The translations under genes were made by a program, and so were the position numbers. This document shows, piece after piece, positions 7,748 to 15,790 of a DNA stretch of 23,405 nt; within the stretch, counting starts at the first letter, position 1, and every line of letters starts with the position of its first letter. The notes under the pieces are model-generated. The model saw only the letters and a list, made by a program, of their open reading frames with translations. It did no database searches and was not told where the DNA came from. The DNA is from UBA5109 sp038148755 (lineage in GTDB: Bacteria > Pseudomonadota > Gammaproteobacteria > Pseudomonadales > Pseudohongiellaceae). The DNA lies in the NCBI GenBank assembly GCA_038148755.1, contig JAYQWA010000024.1:1-23405 (forward strand), read 5' to 3'.

Positions 7748-8704
7748 ATGACATCATGTGAAAAGCCTTTCACTTTAAGAAGTACACTGCTGATCTCAGC
7801 ATTAATACTGGGTTTGACTGCCTGCTCTGGTGGGGATCAGGAGGGTGAAAATACTGATTCCGGTAGTTTATCCGGTGTTGTTAGTCTGGATGGATCAAGT
7901 ACAGTTTTTCCGGTCAGTGAAGCAGTAGCTGAAGAGTTTTTGGCTGTTCAACCCAGGGTCAGAGTAACTGTCGGAGTTTCTGGAACCGGAGGCGGTTTTC
8001 AGAAATTTGTTGCCGGTGAAATTGATATCAGTGATGCATCTCGGGAAATCAGGGATTCAGAAGCAGAAGCTGCCCGTATTAATGGCATTGAGTATCTGGA
8101 AATTCCGGTAGCATACGATGGTCTTTCAGTGATAGTTAACAAGAATAATACCTGGGTTGATTACCTGACTATTGAAGAGCTAAACATGATCTGGGCTCCA
8201 GGCAGTTCTGTGGATTCCTGGAATGATATCCGTCCAGAATGGCCCGATCAGCCTCTGCGCCTTTATGGCCCTGGCACTGATTCAGGTACTTTTGATTATT
8301 TTACTGAAGTGGTTAATGGCGATTCAGGGGCTTCAAGGCCAGACTATACCGCCAGTGAAGATGATAATGTATTGGTACAGGGCATAAGTGGAGATGTTAA
8401 CTCTCTTGGTTTTTTTGGTTACGCCTACTATGTTGCTAATGAGAGTGTATTAAAGCTGGTTCCAATTGATGGCGGAAATGGCCCTATCAGCCCTAACAGT
8501 GTAACTATTAATGACGGTAGCTATAGCCCACTATCAAGACCGATATTTATCTATGTGAGTAAGCCGAGTGCTGCAAGACCTGAAGTCAGAGCATTTGTAG
8601 AATTTTATCTGGATCAGGCTCCTGCACTTGCTGCTGAAGTAGGCTATGTAGCTATGCCTCAGGTTGAATACCAAAAATCCCGAGAAGCTTTAGCTTCTTT
8701 TTGA
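7748..8704 (+). CDS. pstS: Phosphate ABC transporter substrate-binding lipoprotein PstS
   Basis: A 318-residue periplasmic phosphate-binding protein that hands phosphate to PstCA. The start has GGGAG 8 bases upstream. The N-terminus carries a lipobox (LTAC, Cys26), so it is predicted to be lipid-anchored, unlike soluble E. coli PstS; Ser at +2 would direct it to the outer membrane under the E. coli rule. An acidic linker follows, then phosphate-binding segments DGSSTVFP (48-55), GVSGTGGG (76-83) with DISDASR, and GPGTDSGTFDYF (174-185). This GSSTV/SGTGGG form is the PBP-like PstS type also common outside enterics. It is separated from pstC by 138 bp that hold a second Pho-box candidate, which would allow PstS to be made at a level different from the membrane parts. 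Confidence 0.93.
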   Translation: MTSCEKPFTLRSTLLISALILGLTACSGGDQEGENTDSGSLSGVVSLDGSSTVFPVSEAVAEEFLAVQPRVRVTVGVSGTGGGFQKFVAGEIDISDASREIRDSEAEAARINGIEYLEIPVAYDGLSVIVNKNNTWVDYLTIEELNMIWAPGSSVDSWNDIRPEWPDQPLRLYGPGTDSGTFDYFTEVVNGDSGASRPDYTASEDDNVLVQGISGDVNSLGFFGYAYYVANESVLKLVPIDGGNGPISPNSVTINDGSYSPLSRPIFIYVSKPSAARPEVRAFVEFYLDQAPALAAEVGYVAMPQVEYQKSREALASF

Positions 8705-8737
8705 TATTTCACTGAAGGTCGGGAAAATTACATATAA

Positions 8738-8771
8738 CTTTATAGTATCTTTAAAGAGTTGTGTTTATATT
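8738..8771 (+). promoter_or_regulatory. Putative internal PhoB-dependent promoter for pstCAB-phoU
   Basis: CTTTATA (8738-8744) and CTTTAAA (8749-8755) are direct repeats with a 4-bp GTAT spacer, followed after 10 bp by TATATT (8766-8771), a 5/6 match to the -10. The arrangement copies that of the pstS promoter, though the stretch is A/T-rich and a chance match is possible. Confidence 0.5.
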
Positions 8772-8842
8772 TCCGGCCAGGGTAATCGTGTTAGAATCGC
8801 GCCCGAAAATTACTGTTTGTTAGACTACCAGGGTGTAATAGC

Positions 8843-9763
8843 ATGGCCGAGGCCGAGATTACCAGCCAGTCAATAAAGAAATCCGGTAGGCGTCTGGGGG
8901 AGTCATGCATTATAAGCTGGCTCAGTGTTTGCGCAGCTGTTTCTGTCATTACAACAGCCGCTATAATAGGCCTGCTACTAAAAGAATCATTCGCTTTCTT
9001 TGAAAATGTCAGCCCTGCAGAATTTTTCTTTGGCACTAGCTGGGTCCCCATCCTTCAGCCAAGCTCCTACGGTGTTTTACCTTTATTATGGGGTACTCTG
9101 CAGGTCACTATAGGAGCAGCTATTGTTGCCATCCCTCTAGGCTTGGCCTGTGCTATTTATTTAAGTGAATATGCCTCGCCTAAGATGCGCTCATACATTA
9201 AACCTGTGCTTGAACTGCTGGCCGGTATTCCTACGGTTGTTTACGGTTACTTCGCTTTAACCTTTGTTACACCTATCCTTCGAAGCATTTTCCCTGATGT
9301 GCAGGTATTTAACGCGCTTAGTGCAGCCATTGTTGTTGGCATAATGATTTTGCCGATGATTGCAACATTAAGTGACAATGCTTTGCGCGCAGTTCCCGAC
9401 AGCTTGCGTCAGGGCGCTTACGCTCTCGGTGCTACATCTTATGAAGTGACAACAAAAGTTGTCGTCCCGGCAGGCTTGTCAGGGGTTATGGCTTCATTCC
9501 TACTGGCAATATCACGGGCTATTGGTGAAACCATGGCAGTTACCATTGCTGCTGGTCAAACCCCTAATCTAAGTCTCAGCATGTTTGAAAGTATTCAGAC
9601 CATGACGGCATATATTGTTCAGGTAAGTTTAGGTGATACGCCTGCCGGAGGGATTGCTTATCAGACTTTGTTTGCTGTAGGTGCATTGCTATTCACGATT
9701 ACGCTTTTAATCAATATCGTTTCACAATTTATTCTGAATAAATTCAGAGAGGTTTATGATTAA
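8843..9763 (+). CDS. pstC: Phosphate ABC transporter permease PstC
   Basis: A 306-residue inner-membrane subunit forming the phosphate channel with PstA. Six hydrophobic segments are visible, the first at about 24-46 after a short charged cytoplasmic N-terminus. The EAA-type loop that contacts the ATPase is GAYALGATSYEVTTKVVVPA (191-210), followed by SRAIGETMAV as in PstC proteins. AGGGTG upstream supports the ATG. The TAA overlaps the pstA start (TAATG), pointing to translational coupling. Identity as PstC and not PstA follows from gene order and the ETMAV form of the post-EAA motif. Confidence 0.94.
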   Translation: MAEAEITSQSIKKSGRRLGESCIISWLSVCAAVSVITTAAIIGLLLKESFAFFENVSPAEFFFGTSWVPILQPSSYGVLPLLWGTLQVTIGAAIVAIPLGLACAIYLSEYASPKMRSYIKPVLELLAGIPTVVYGYFALTFVTPILRSIFPDVQVFNALSAAIVVGIMILPMIATLSDNALRAVPDSLRQGAYALGATSYEVTTKVVVPAGLSGVMASFLLAISRAIGETMAVTIAAGQTPNLSLSMFESIQTMTAYIVQVSLGDTPAGGIAYQTLFAVGALLFTITLLINIVSQFILNKFREVYD

Positions 9764-10641
9764 TGTCTTTAATCTCTGAAAAAGATAAAAAGAACCTTTT
9801 ACGTCGGCAAAGGAAATCCGATTATTTCAAAAAGCTCTGTGCGCTAGTCACCTGGTCTAGTGTGTTGTTACTAGCTGTGTTGTTATTCCAAGTGTCAGTA
9901 GACGGGTTTAGCTGGATAGACTGGCAGTTTATTACCAGTTTCCCTTCACGTTTTCCGGAAAGAGCAGGAATAAAGTCAGCACTCGTAGGCACATTTTGGC
10001 TGATAGGATTAATTGCCATTATCTCTATTCCCATCGGAGTTTCTTCAGCATTGTATCTGGAAGAATTTGCTAAACCAGGAAAATTAAGCAAGTTCATCGA
10101 AGTCAACATTTCGAATTTGGCTGGCGTGCCATCAATTGTTTATGGGATCTTGGGTTTGGCAATTTTCGTACGTTTTTTTGCCCTTGAACGTTCCCTGCTC
10201 TCGGGAGCGCTGACAATGAGTTTGTTGGTTTTGCCTGTGATTATTATTGCCAGTCGTGAAGCAATTAGAACAGTGCCAATGAGTATTCGACTTGGGGCTT
10301 ATTCTCTGGGAGCTACACGCTGGCAGACTGCCTGGGCTCATGTTTTGCCGGCATCTTTCCCAGGAATTATGACCGGAGTTATATTGGCTTTATCACGAGC
10401 GATTGGAGAAACGGCACCATTAATTATGATTGGCGCTTTAACATTTGTTGCATTTTTACCAGAAGGGCCTATGGATTCTTTCACTGCAATGCCAATACAA
10501 ATTTATAACTGGATATCTCGCCCGCAACAGGAATTTCATGAGCTGGCTGCTGCGGGAATTATTGTCCTGCTGGTAGTGTTGTTATTAATGAATGCCACAG
10601 CGATTTATATCCGTAATAAGACTGAACGGAGGTTGAAGTAA
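9763..10641 (+). CDS. pstA: Phosphate ABC transporter permease PstA
   Basis: A 292-residue partner of PstC in the inner membrane. Hydrophobic segments begin at about 28-46 after a basic N-terminus; the ATPase-contact loop is GAYSLGATRWQTAWAHVLPA (178-197), followed by SRAIGETAPLIMIGA, the form expected for PstA. It starts within the pstC stop codon and ends within the pstB start codon, each by one shared base, so all three should be made in step from one message. The length is close to that of E. coli PstA (296). Nothing unusual is seen. Confidence 0.94.
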   Translation: MSLISEKDKKNLLRRQRKSDYFKKLCALVTWSSVLLLAVLLFQVSVDGFSWIDWQFITSFPSRFPERAGIKSALVGTFWLIGLIAIISIPIGVSSALYLEEFAKPGKLSKFIEVNISNLAGVPSIVYGILGLAIFVRFFALERSLLSGALTMSLLVLPVIIIASREAIRTVPMSIRLGAYSLGATRWQTAWAHVLPASFPGIMTGVILALSRAIGETAPLIMIGALTFVAFLPEGPMDSFTAMPIQIYNWISRPQQEFHELAAAGIIVLLVVLLLMNATAIYIRNKTERRLK

Positions 10642-11453
10642 TGTCAGAATTATCAGCTGTCGGAAGCGCACCAGCAGTCGCAGGTGAGAAAGCTGAAGCT
10701 GTTACGGAAAAAGCCCTTGAACTGCAAGAGGTGAGTATACTTTATTCAGGAATACCGGCCGTGAAGAAAGTATCCTGCAATTTTTTACGCAATAATATTA
10801 CTTCGATTATTGGCCCTTCAGGTTGCGGTAAAAGTACATTATTACGCTCCTTAAACAGAATGAATGATTTTATTCACGATGTAACTATTGAGGGTAAAAT
10901 CATGTTTTCGTCTGAAGATCTTTATGGTGCTGGTGTTGATCCGGTCGAAGTAAGACGTCGGATCGGGATGGTATTCCAAAAACCAAATCCTTTTCCGAAA
11001 TCCATTTATAATAATATTGCCTGGGCTCCAGGTATTAATGGATATGAAGGATCAAATGACGAGCTTGTCGAACGTTCTTTAAAACAGGCAGCATTGTGGG
11101 ATGAAGTAAAAGATCGGCTGCATGATTCAGCCTTAAATTTATCAGGTGGTCAGCAGCAACGTTTATGCATAGCTCGTGCACTTGCTATGGAGCCGGAAAT
11201 TTTATTAATGGATGAACCTTGTTCGGCGCTGGATCCTATTTCCACTTCTCATATTGAAGACTTGTTATTTGAATTGAAATCGCGCTATACAATCATTATT
11301 GTGACTCATAATATGCAGCAGGCATCACGTATATCAGATTTTACCGCATTTATGGAAATGGGGAAGCTGATTGAGTTTGGAGAAACGGAAGAAGTTTTTA
11401 CAAATCCAAAGGTAAAACGCACTGAAGAATATGTGACGGGTCGTTTTGGTTAA
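10641..11453 (+). CDS. pstB: Phosphate ABC transporter ATP-binding protein PstB
   Basis: A 270-residue ATPase that powers PstCA from the cytoplasmic face. All ABC motifs are intact: Walker A GPSGCGKST (58-66), Q-loop Gln113 in VFQKPNPFP, signature LSGGQQQR (167-174), Walker B ILLMDEP (187-193), D-loop SALD (195-198) and switch His223. The MVFQKPNPFPKS and NNIAWAPGINGY segments are characteristic of PstB within the ABC family. An Ala/Glu-rich N-terminal extension of about 25 residues precedes the fold and is not in E. coli PstB (257); if the real start were further in, TAATG coupling with pstA would be lost, so I keep this one. It is 19 bp upstream of phoU. Confidence 0.96.
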   Translation: MSELSAVGSAPAVAGEKAEAVTEKALELQEVSILYSGIPAVKKVSCNFLRNNITSIIGPSGCGKSTLLRSLNRMNDFIHDVTIEGKIMFSSEDLYGAGVDPVEVRRRIGMVFQKPNPFPKSIYNNIAWAPGINGYEGSNDELVERSLKQAALWDEVKDRLHDSALNLSGGQQQRLCIARALAMEPEILLMDEPCSALDPISTSHIEDLLFELKSRYTIIIVTHNMQQASRISDFTAFMEMGKLIEFGETEEVFTNPKVKRTEEYVTGRFG

Positions 11454-11472
11454 AGTATAAAAAGAGCAATTT

Positions 11473-12138
11473 ATGTCATTACATTTTCAGCGTGATCTTG
11501 AAGGTCTAAAAAAAGAAATTTTACTTATTGGTGGCTTGGTCGAAGAAGCAATTAATGATTCTATTCGTTCCCTAAAAAATCGTGACGCAACTTTAGCGGA
11601 AGCTGTCATAGAAAAAGAATATATTATTGATGAAAAGGAAGTTCAGATTGAAGAGGAGTGCCTGAAGATACTTGCCTTGCATCAACCTGTCGCGACTGAT
11701 TTGCGTTTTGTGGTTGTCATACTCAAGGTGAATAATGATCTGGAGCGCATGGGTGACTTTGCGACCAATATTGCTCAAAGAGCGCTTTATCTATCAGAAC
11801 ATGATCCATTGCCAGATTTAATAGAATTTATCAATGAACTGCCAGTCATGGTACAAAAAATGGTCAGGGATACGCTTGATGCGCTTGTGAAAATGGATAC
11901 TAAGCTTGCGCGTAAAGTTATATTAGCTGACGATGCCGTTGATGACATTAACCGGCTTATGCATAGAAAAGTGACTGAAACCATTATGCAAGACAGCAGT
12001 ACCGCTGAAAGAGCTATTAGCCTGCTTTCTACCTCACGTTATCTGGAAAGAATTGGTGACCTGAGTACCAATATTGCGGAGGATGTTATATTCATGGTTG
12101 AAGGCCATGTTATAAGACACGATTTCAATCATGAATGA
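11473..12138 (+). CDS. phoU: Phosphate signalling protein PhoU
   Basis: A 221-residue cytoplasmic protein of two three-helix bundles, each with the metal-binding E/D-containing helix: NNDLERMGDFATNIAQ (88-102) and ERIGDLSTNIAEDV (192-205). PhoU links the Pst transporter to PhoR and keeps the Pho regulon off when phosphate is ample. It is the last gene of the pst series; the next gene is under a separate Fur-type promoter. No convincing factor-independent terminator lies in the 81 bp that follow. Length and motifs match the family; there is nothing odd. Confidence 0.95.
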   Translation: MSLHFQRDLEGLKKEILLIGGLVEEAINDSIRSLKNRDATLAEAVIEKEYIIDEKEVQIEEECLKILALHQPVATDLRFVVVILKVNNDLERMGDFATNIAQRALYLSEHDPLPDLIEFINELPVMVQKMVRDTLDALVKMDTKLARKVILADDAVDDINRLMHRKVTETIMQDSSTAERAISLLSTSRYLERIGDLSTNIAEDVIFMVEGHVIRHDFNHE

Positions 12139-12158
12139 GTTTGTATAGGCTCAGCACA

Positions 12159-12187
12159 TTGACTTATTAATGAGAATCATTATCATT
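12159..12187 (+). promoter_or_regulatory. Fur box overlapping a sigma70 promoter for the imelysin cluster
   Basis: The 19 bp at 12166-12184 match the Fur consensus (GATAATGATAATCATTATC) at 16 positions, and another TATCATT continues to 12187. They fill the spacer of a promoter with -35 TTGACT (12159-12164) and -10 TATCAT (12181-12186), 16 bp apart. Iron-loaded Fur bound here would block polymerase, so the genes downstream should be induced by iron shortage. Confidence 0.86.
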
Positions 12188-12219
12188 AGTAAAACTTATT
12201 TTAGTTCAGCAGATTAAAA

Positions 12220-13479
12220 ATGATCAAAAAACTAGGGATTACAGTAAGTCTTACTTTACTGACTGCCTGCTCGACTTTGCAGCGGTCTGAAACGGTATCA
12301 CCTGCAGAAATAGTTGATACTTATATAGCCATTGCCCAAGCCTCCTATGAGGATTCATTGATTTCTGCAAGAGTCATGGAGGAGGCTATCAATGCTTTTC
12401 TGGCTGATCCTAACCAGACTACGTTGACTTATGCCAGAAACGCCTGGTTGGCTGCACGTGTTCCTTATCAGCAAACAGAAGCTTTCCGTTTCGGTAATCC
12501 AATAGTTGATGAGTGGGAAGCCAGGGTTAATTCCTGGCCACTTGATGAAGGATTGATTGACTACACGGCAGCTTCTTATGGCACTGAATCGGATAATAAC
12601 TATTTTTACACGGCCAATATTATTGCCAATCAGTTAATAGATATTGGTGGGATCAGTGTTGATGCTGCACAAATTACTCCACAACTGCTTGCTGAGACTT
12701 TACACGAAATAGATGGCGTGGAGTCTAATGTGGCAACAGGCTATCACGCGATAGAATTTTTATTATGGGGTCAGGATCTGAATGGCACTAATCCTGGCGC
12801 CGGTAATCGTCCGGCGACAGATTATTCTCTGATGAACTGTAGCAATGGCAACTGTGACCGCCGTCGTGATTATTTATCAGCTGCAACCAGCTTGCTGGTT
12901 TCTGACCTGGAAGAGATGGTCTATAACTGGCAGCCAGGTGGCCCTGCGTATGAAGCTCTATTGCGTAAAGGGCCCGAAGGTGGGCTTGCCACCATTCTCA
13001 CAGGTATGGGCAGTCTGGCCTATGGAGAACTAGCCGGAGAAAGAATAAGACTGGGTTTATTACTAAATGACCCTGAGGAAGAACATGACTGTTTCTCGGA
13101 TAATACACACAACTCTCACTATTATGATGCGCTGGGTATTAAAAATGTTTACCTCGGCCATTATGAAAGAATAAATGGTGATGTCGTGAGAGGCCCTTCT
13201 CTGGCGGAATTGATGGAACAGGAAGCGCCAGCCTTAGCAGCCCAGATGCTGGCCAGAATAGAGAGTACAGAGTTAGCGATGGAAGTGTTGCTTGATGAAG
13301 CGGCTAAAGGTAATACCTTTGATGTGTTGATTGCGAGCAATAATATGGCAGGTGAGGAAATCGTCTCTACCATAGTGGATTCCCTGATGGAGGAAACCCG
13401 CACCATCGAAAATATTATCCGCCAGTTAAATTTACAAAATGTGAGTTTGACTGGTTCAGACAGTCTAAGTGGGTTGTAG
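12220..13479 (+). CDS. Imelysin-family (M75-type) lipoprotein, iron-regulated
   Basis: A 419-residue imelysin-domain protein. The lipobox LTAC (Cys17, then Ser) predicts a lipid-anchored, probably outer-membrane periplasmic protein. The family's GxHxxE motif is intact as GYHAIE (174-179), and Cys207/Cys212 lie ahead of RRRDYL, as in close relatives. Imelysin-like proteins (IrpA of cyanobacteria, IcmP of Pseudomonas, the EfeO domain) are tied to iron uptake; a peptidase role has been reported for IcmP but is doubtful in general. It is the first gene after the Fur box and overlaps or abuts the di-heme gene. Iron or heme binding is an inference from family and regulation, not visible directly. 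Confidence 0.88.
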   Translation: MIKKLGITVSLTLLTACSTLQRSETVSPAEIVDTYIAIAQASYEDSLISARVMEEAINAFLADPNQTTLTYARNAWLAARVPYQQTEAFRFGNPIVDEWEARVNSWPLDEGLIDYTAASYGTESDNNYFYTANIIANQLIDIGGISVDAAQITPQLLAETLHEIDGVESNVATGYHAIEFLLWGQDLNGTNPGAGNRPATDYSLMNCSNGNCDRRRDYLSAATSLLVSDLEEMVYNWQPGGPAYEALLRKGPEGGLATILTGMGSLAYGELAGERIRLGLLLNDPEEEHDCFSDNTHNSHYYDALGIKNVYLGHYERINGDVVRGPSLAELMEQEAPALAAQMLARIESTELAMEVLLDEAAKGNTFDVLIASNNMAGEEIVSTIVDSLMEETRTIENIIRQLNLQNVSLTGSDSLSGL

Positions 13480-14710
13480 TCTCCAACCAGCTTCTCCTGT
13501 GATTACACTATTAAAAATCACTCGTGATAGAAACCTGCTCTTTCTATACTTAATTATAGCCACTGCTGGTAATGCACAAGTTAATCCTTTTGGTGTTTCT
13601 GATGCCGGACTTGATTATTTAACTGGTCAGGCATTGTTCGAAAAAACCTGGGTAAGCGCTCCGGCGTCGACCCAGGCCAGTGACGGTTTGGGCCCGCTTT
13701 ACAATGCCCGCTCATGTGCCCAGTGCCATATTGAAGCAGGTAAAGGAAAGTTACCGGACGCATTAACGATCCGGTTAAATGACCCTTATTTCGGTAGACA
13801 AATACAGACCAGAGCTATTTCAGGCTTAGCAGCAGAAGCACAAATTGAAGTTAACTATAGTGCCCGGCTAGAAAGACTGGCTGATAGTACAGAAGTATTG
13901 CTGCATGAACCTCACTATGCTTTTAGTGGGCAGCCAGAGCTAATGAAATTTTCAACCCGACTGGCACCCTCTTTAGCAGGCCTTGGCTTACTGGAAACAA
14001 TTCCTGCAGAGGAAATAGCCGCAAAGGCTGATCCGGAAGACCACGACAATGATGGAATTTCGGGAAGAGTTGGGTCAGGCCGTTTTGGCTGGAAAGCAGA
14101 TATTAATGATCTGGAGCAACAAACAGGACTGGCTTTAAGTTTAGACTTGGGCATCAGTTCTGAATTGTTTCCTGCATCAGCCGGTGACTGCACGATGCTA
14201 CAGGAATATTGTCTGGCTTCACTCGAAGGTGATTCAGGTCAGGGTGAAGGACCGGAAATTTCCGGGCCTGCATTCGCCAGTTTGCTTAATTTTGTCAGAA
14301 ATATTCCACGTCCTGACGATAAAGAAAGCGCCAGGAAAACCATGGTAAAAAATGAAGTAGAAGCTGGTGAGGCAATTTTTAAGAATATTGGTTGTCTGAA
14401 CTGTCATCAAACCGGTTATTTACAGGGGACCATTAGTCCTTATTCAGATTTGTTGTTACATGATATGGGTGAAGCATTAGCAGACAGTCTTGATGAGGAC
14501 TTATCCAGGGAATGGAGAACGCCACCTTTATGGGGACTTTCGGTTTACAGTTTGAGGGAAGGGCAGTTTTATTTACATGATGGTAGAGCAAACAGCCTGC
14601 CGGAAGCCATATTGTGGCATGGCGGCGAAGCTGAGAAGTCAAAACAGGCCTTTATGGCCTTATCAGCAAAAGAGCGGGACGATTTAATCAACTTTCTGCA
14701 AAGCATATAA
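13469..14710 (+). CDS. Di-heme oxidoreductase (DUF1111/DHOR, 'thiol oxidoreductase') of the iron cluster
   Basis: A 413-residue (or 403) exported protein with two c-type heme sites, CAQCH (83-87) and CLNCH (309-313), in the DUF1111 fold; GRFGWKADINDLEQQTGLAL (204-223) and the following DLGISSELFP are family hallmarks, and two extra cysteines (241, 248) could form a disulfide. It has no ATG start: GTG at 13469 overlaps the imelysin stop, while GTG at 13499 gives a neater signal peptide ending before QVNPFG. I report the longer form. Relatives sit next to imelysin genes in Pseudomonas iron-regulated loci and resemble MauG-type peroxidases. A periplasmic redox role on iron or heme is likely but the substrate is unknown; the name thiol oxidoreductase is not well founded. 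Confidence 0.87.
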   Translation: MGCSLQPASPVITLLKITRDRNLLFLYLIIATAGNAQVNPFGVSDAGLDYLTGQALFEKTWVSAPASTQASDGLGPLYNARSCAQCHIEAGKGKLPDALTIRLNDPYFGRQIQTRAISGLAAEAQIEVNYSARLERLADSTEVLLHEPHYAFSGQPELMKFSTRLAPSLAGLGLLETIPAEEIAAKADPEDHDNDGISGRVGSGRFGWKADINDLEQQTGLALSLDLGISSELFPASAGDCTMLQEYCLASLEGDSGQGEGPEISGPAFASLLNFVRNIPRPDDKESARKTMVKNEVEAGEAIFKNIGCLNCHQTGYLQGTISPYSDLLLHDMGEALADSLDEDLSREWRTPPLWGLSVYSLREGQFYLHDGRANSLPEAILWHGGEAEKSKQAFMALSAKERDDLINFLQSI

Positions 14711-14714
14711 TACG

Positions 14715-15788
14715 ATGATGAATAAATATTTTAGAAAACTACTGGCGGGATCCATCCTGGTTTTATCAGGTGGCCAACTTGCTTTTGGGCAAAACCTGAT
14801 CACGCGTGATGAGGACTGGACGTCGATTAATTTAACTGTAACCGATGAGCTCGTGATACCGGCTTATCAGAACCTGGAAGCACGATCGATGGCGTTGGTT
14901 GGTGCAACTGAAAATTTTTGTTCTGATTTAAATGCTGCAAATCTGCTTGTTTTGAAAGATGCTTATCTGCAATCCATGGCGGCCTGGCAAGCCGTTCAAC
15001 ATATTCAATTTGGCCCCATTAGCTATTTCAACTGGAATTACCGCATGCAGTATTGGCCGGATGAACGGGGCACCAGTGGTCGTCAGCTTGATGCAATAAT
15101 TGCTGCCGGGGACGAAGCAATCCTGAGCGGTAACAGTTTTGCCAGGCAGAGTGTTGGCGTGCAAGGCTTACCCGCGCTTGAAAGAATTTTATATGCAGAT
15201 TCTGAGCTAGTGGAATTTCAAAATAATGATTATTTGTGTTTATTGAGTGCGACAATTGCCAGCAATATCAGCGAGATCAGTTCAGGTGTAACTCAGCGTT
15301 GGGTAGATGAATATCGAGCGCTGGTGCAGGAGCCTGCTGCTGATGGACTTTATGAAAATGCTGAAGATTTAAGTATTGATTTTTTGAAAGCCTTGCAGGA
15401 AAGCATCGCTAAAATTCGCGACTTAAAGCTTGCGCCGGTTATTGGTGAAACATTTAATGCATCCAGAAACCGGGCAGCAGAGTCCTGGCGTTCTGAAAAT
15501 TCGCTGGCCAATATTAAAAATAATATTGATAGTCTGGAGCTGCTATTTTCTGCCTATATGGCTGCATTCCACGAAGAGGATGGTGCCGCTGTAATGAGCG
15601 TTTTTTCCGAGCTAAAACAAATATTAAACGATTTGCCGGATTCATTATCAGCCGCGTTGGAAAGTGAACAACAATATGCTCAGCTGCAGACATTGTATGC
15701 AGAGGTGGATGCGTTACATGAAGCGCTTGAAACGGCGTTAAAAAATACGGATTTATACCTGGGCTTTAACAGCCTGGATGGAGACTAA
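14715..15788 (+). CDS. Second imelysin-family protein, without the motif histidine
   Basis: A 357-residue exported protein with a signal peptide (cleavage about residue 25, after FG or GQ) and an all-helical imelysin-type body. The place of GxHxxE is taken by GLPALE (151-156), so the metal-ligand His is Pro, while the Glu stays. The rest fits the second imelysin type seen between a di-heme gene and a DUF1513 gene in known loci. It begins 4 bp after the di-heme stop with two consecutive ATGs (14715, 14718) and ends 2 bp before the next gene. Metal binding, if any, must differ from the first imelysin. It may pair with it as a subunit; this is inference. Confidence 0.8.
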   Translation: MMNKYFRKLLAGSILVLSGGQLAFGQNLITRDEDWTSINLTVTDELVIPAYQNLEARSMALVGATENFCSDLNAANLLVLKDAYLQSMAAWQAVQHIQFGPISYFNWNYRMQYWPDERGTSGRQLDAIIAAGDEAILSGNSFARQSVGVQGLPALERILYADSELVEFQNNDYLCLLSATIASNISEISSGVTQRWVDEYRALVQEPAADGLYENAEDLSIDFLKALQESIAKIRDLKLAPVIGETFNASRNRAAESWRSENSLANIKNNIDSLELLFSAYMAAFHEEDGAAVMSVFSELKQILNDLPDSLSAALESEQQYAQLQTLYAEVDALHEALETALKNTDLYLGFNSLDGD

Positions 15789-15790
15789 AT

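Noticed and set aside
8793..8798. TAGAAT as another -10 ahead of pstC
   Set aside because: No acceptable -35 or Pho repeat lies at the right distance.
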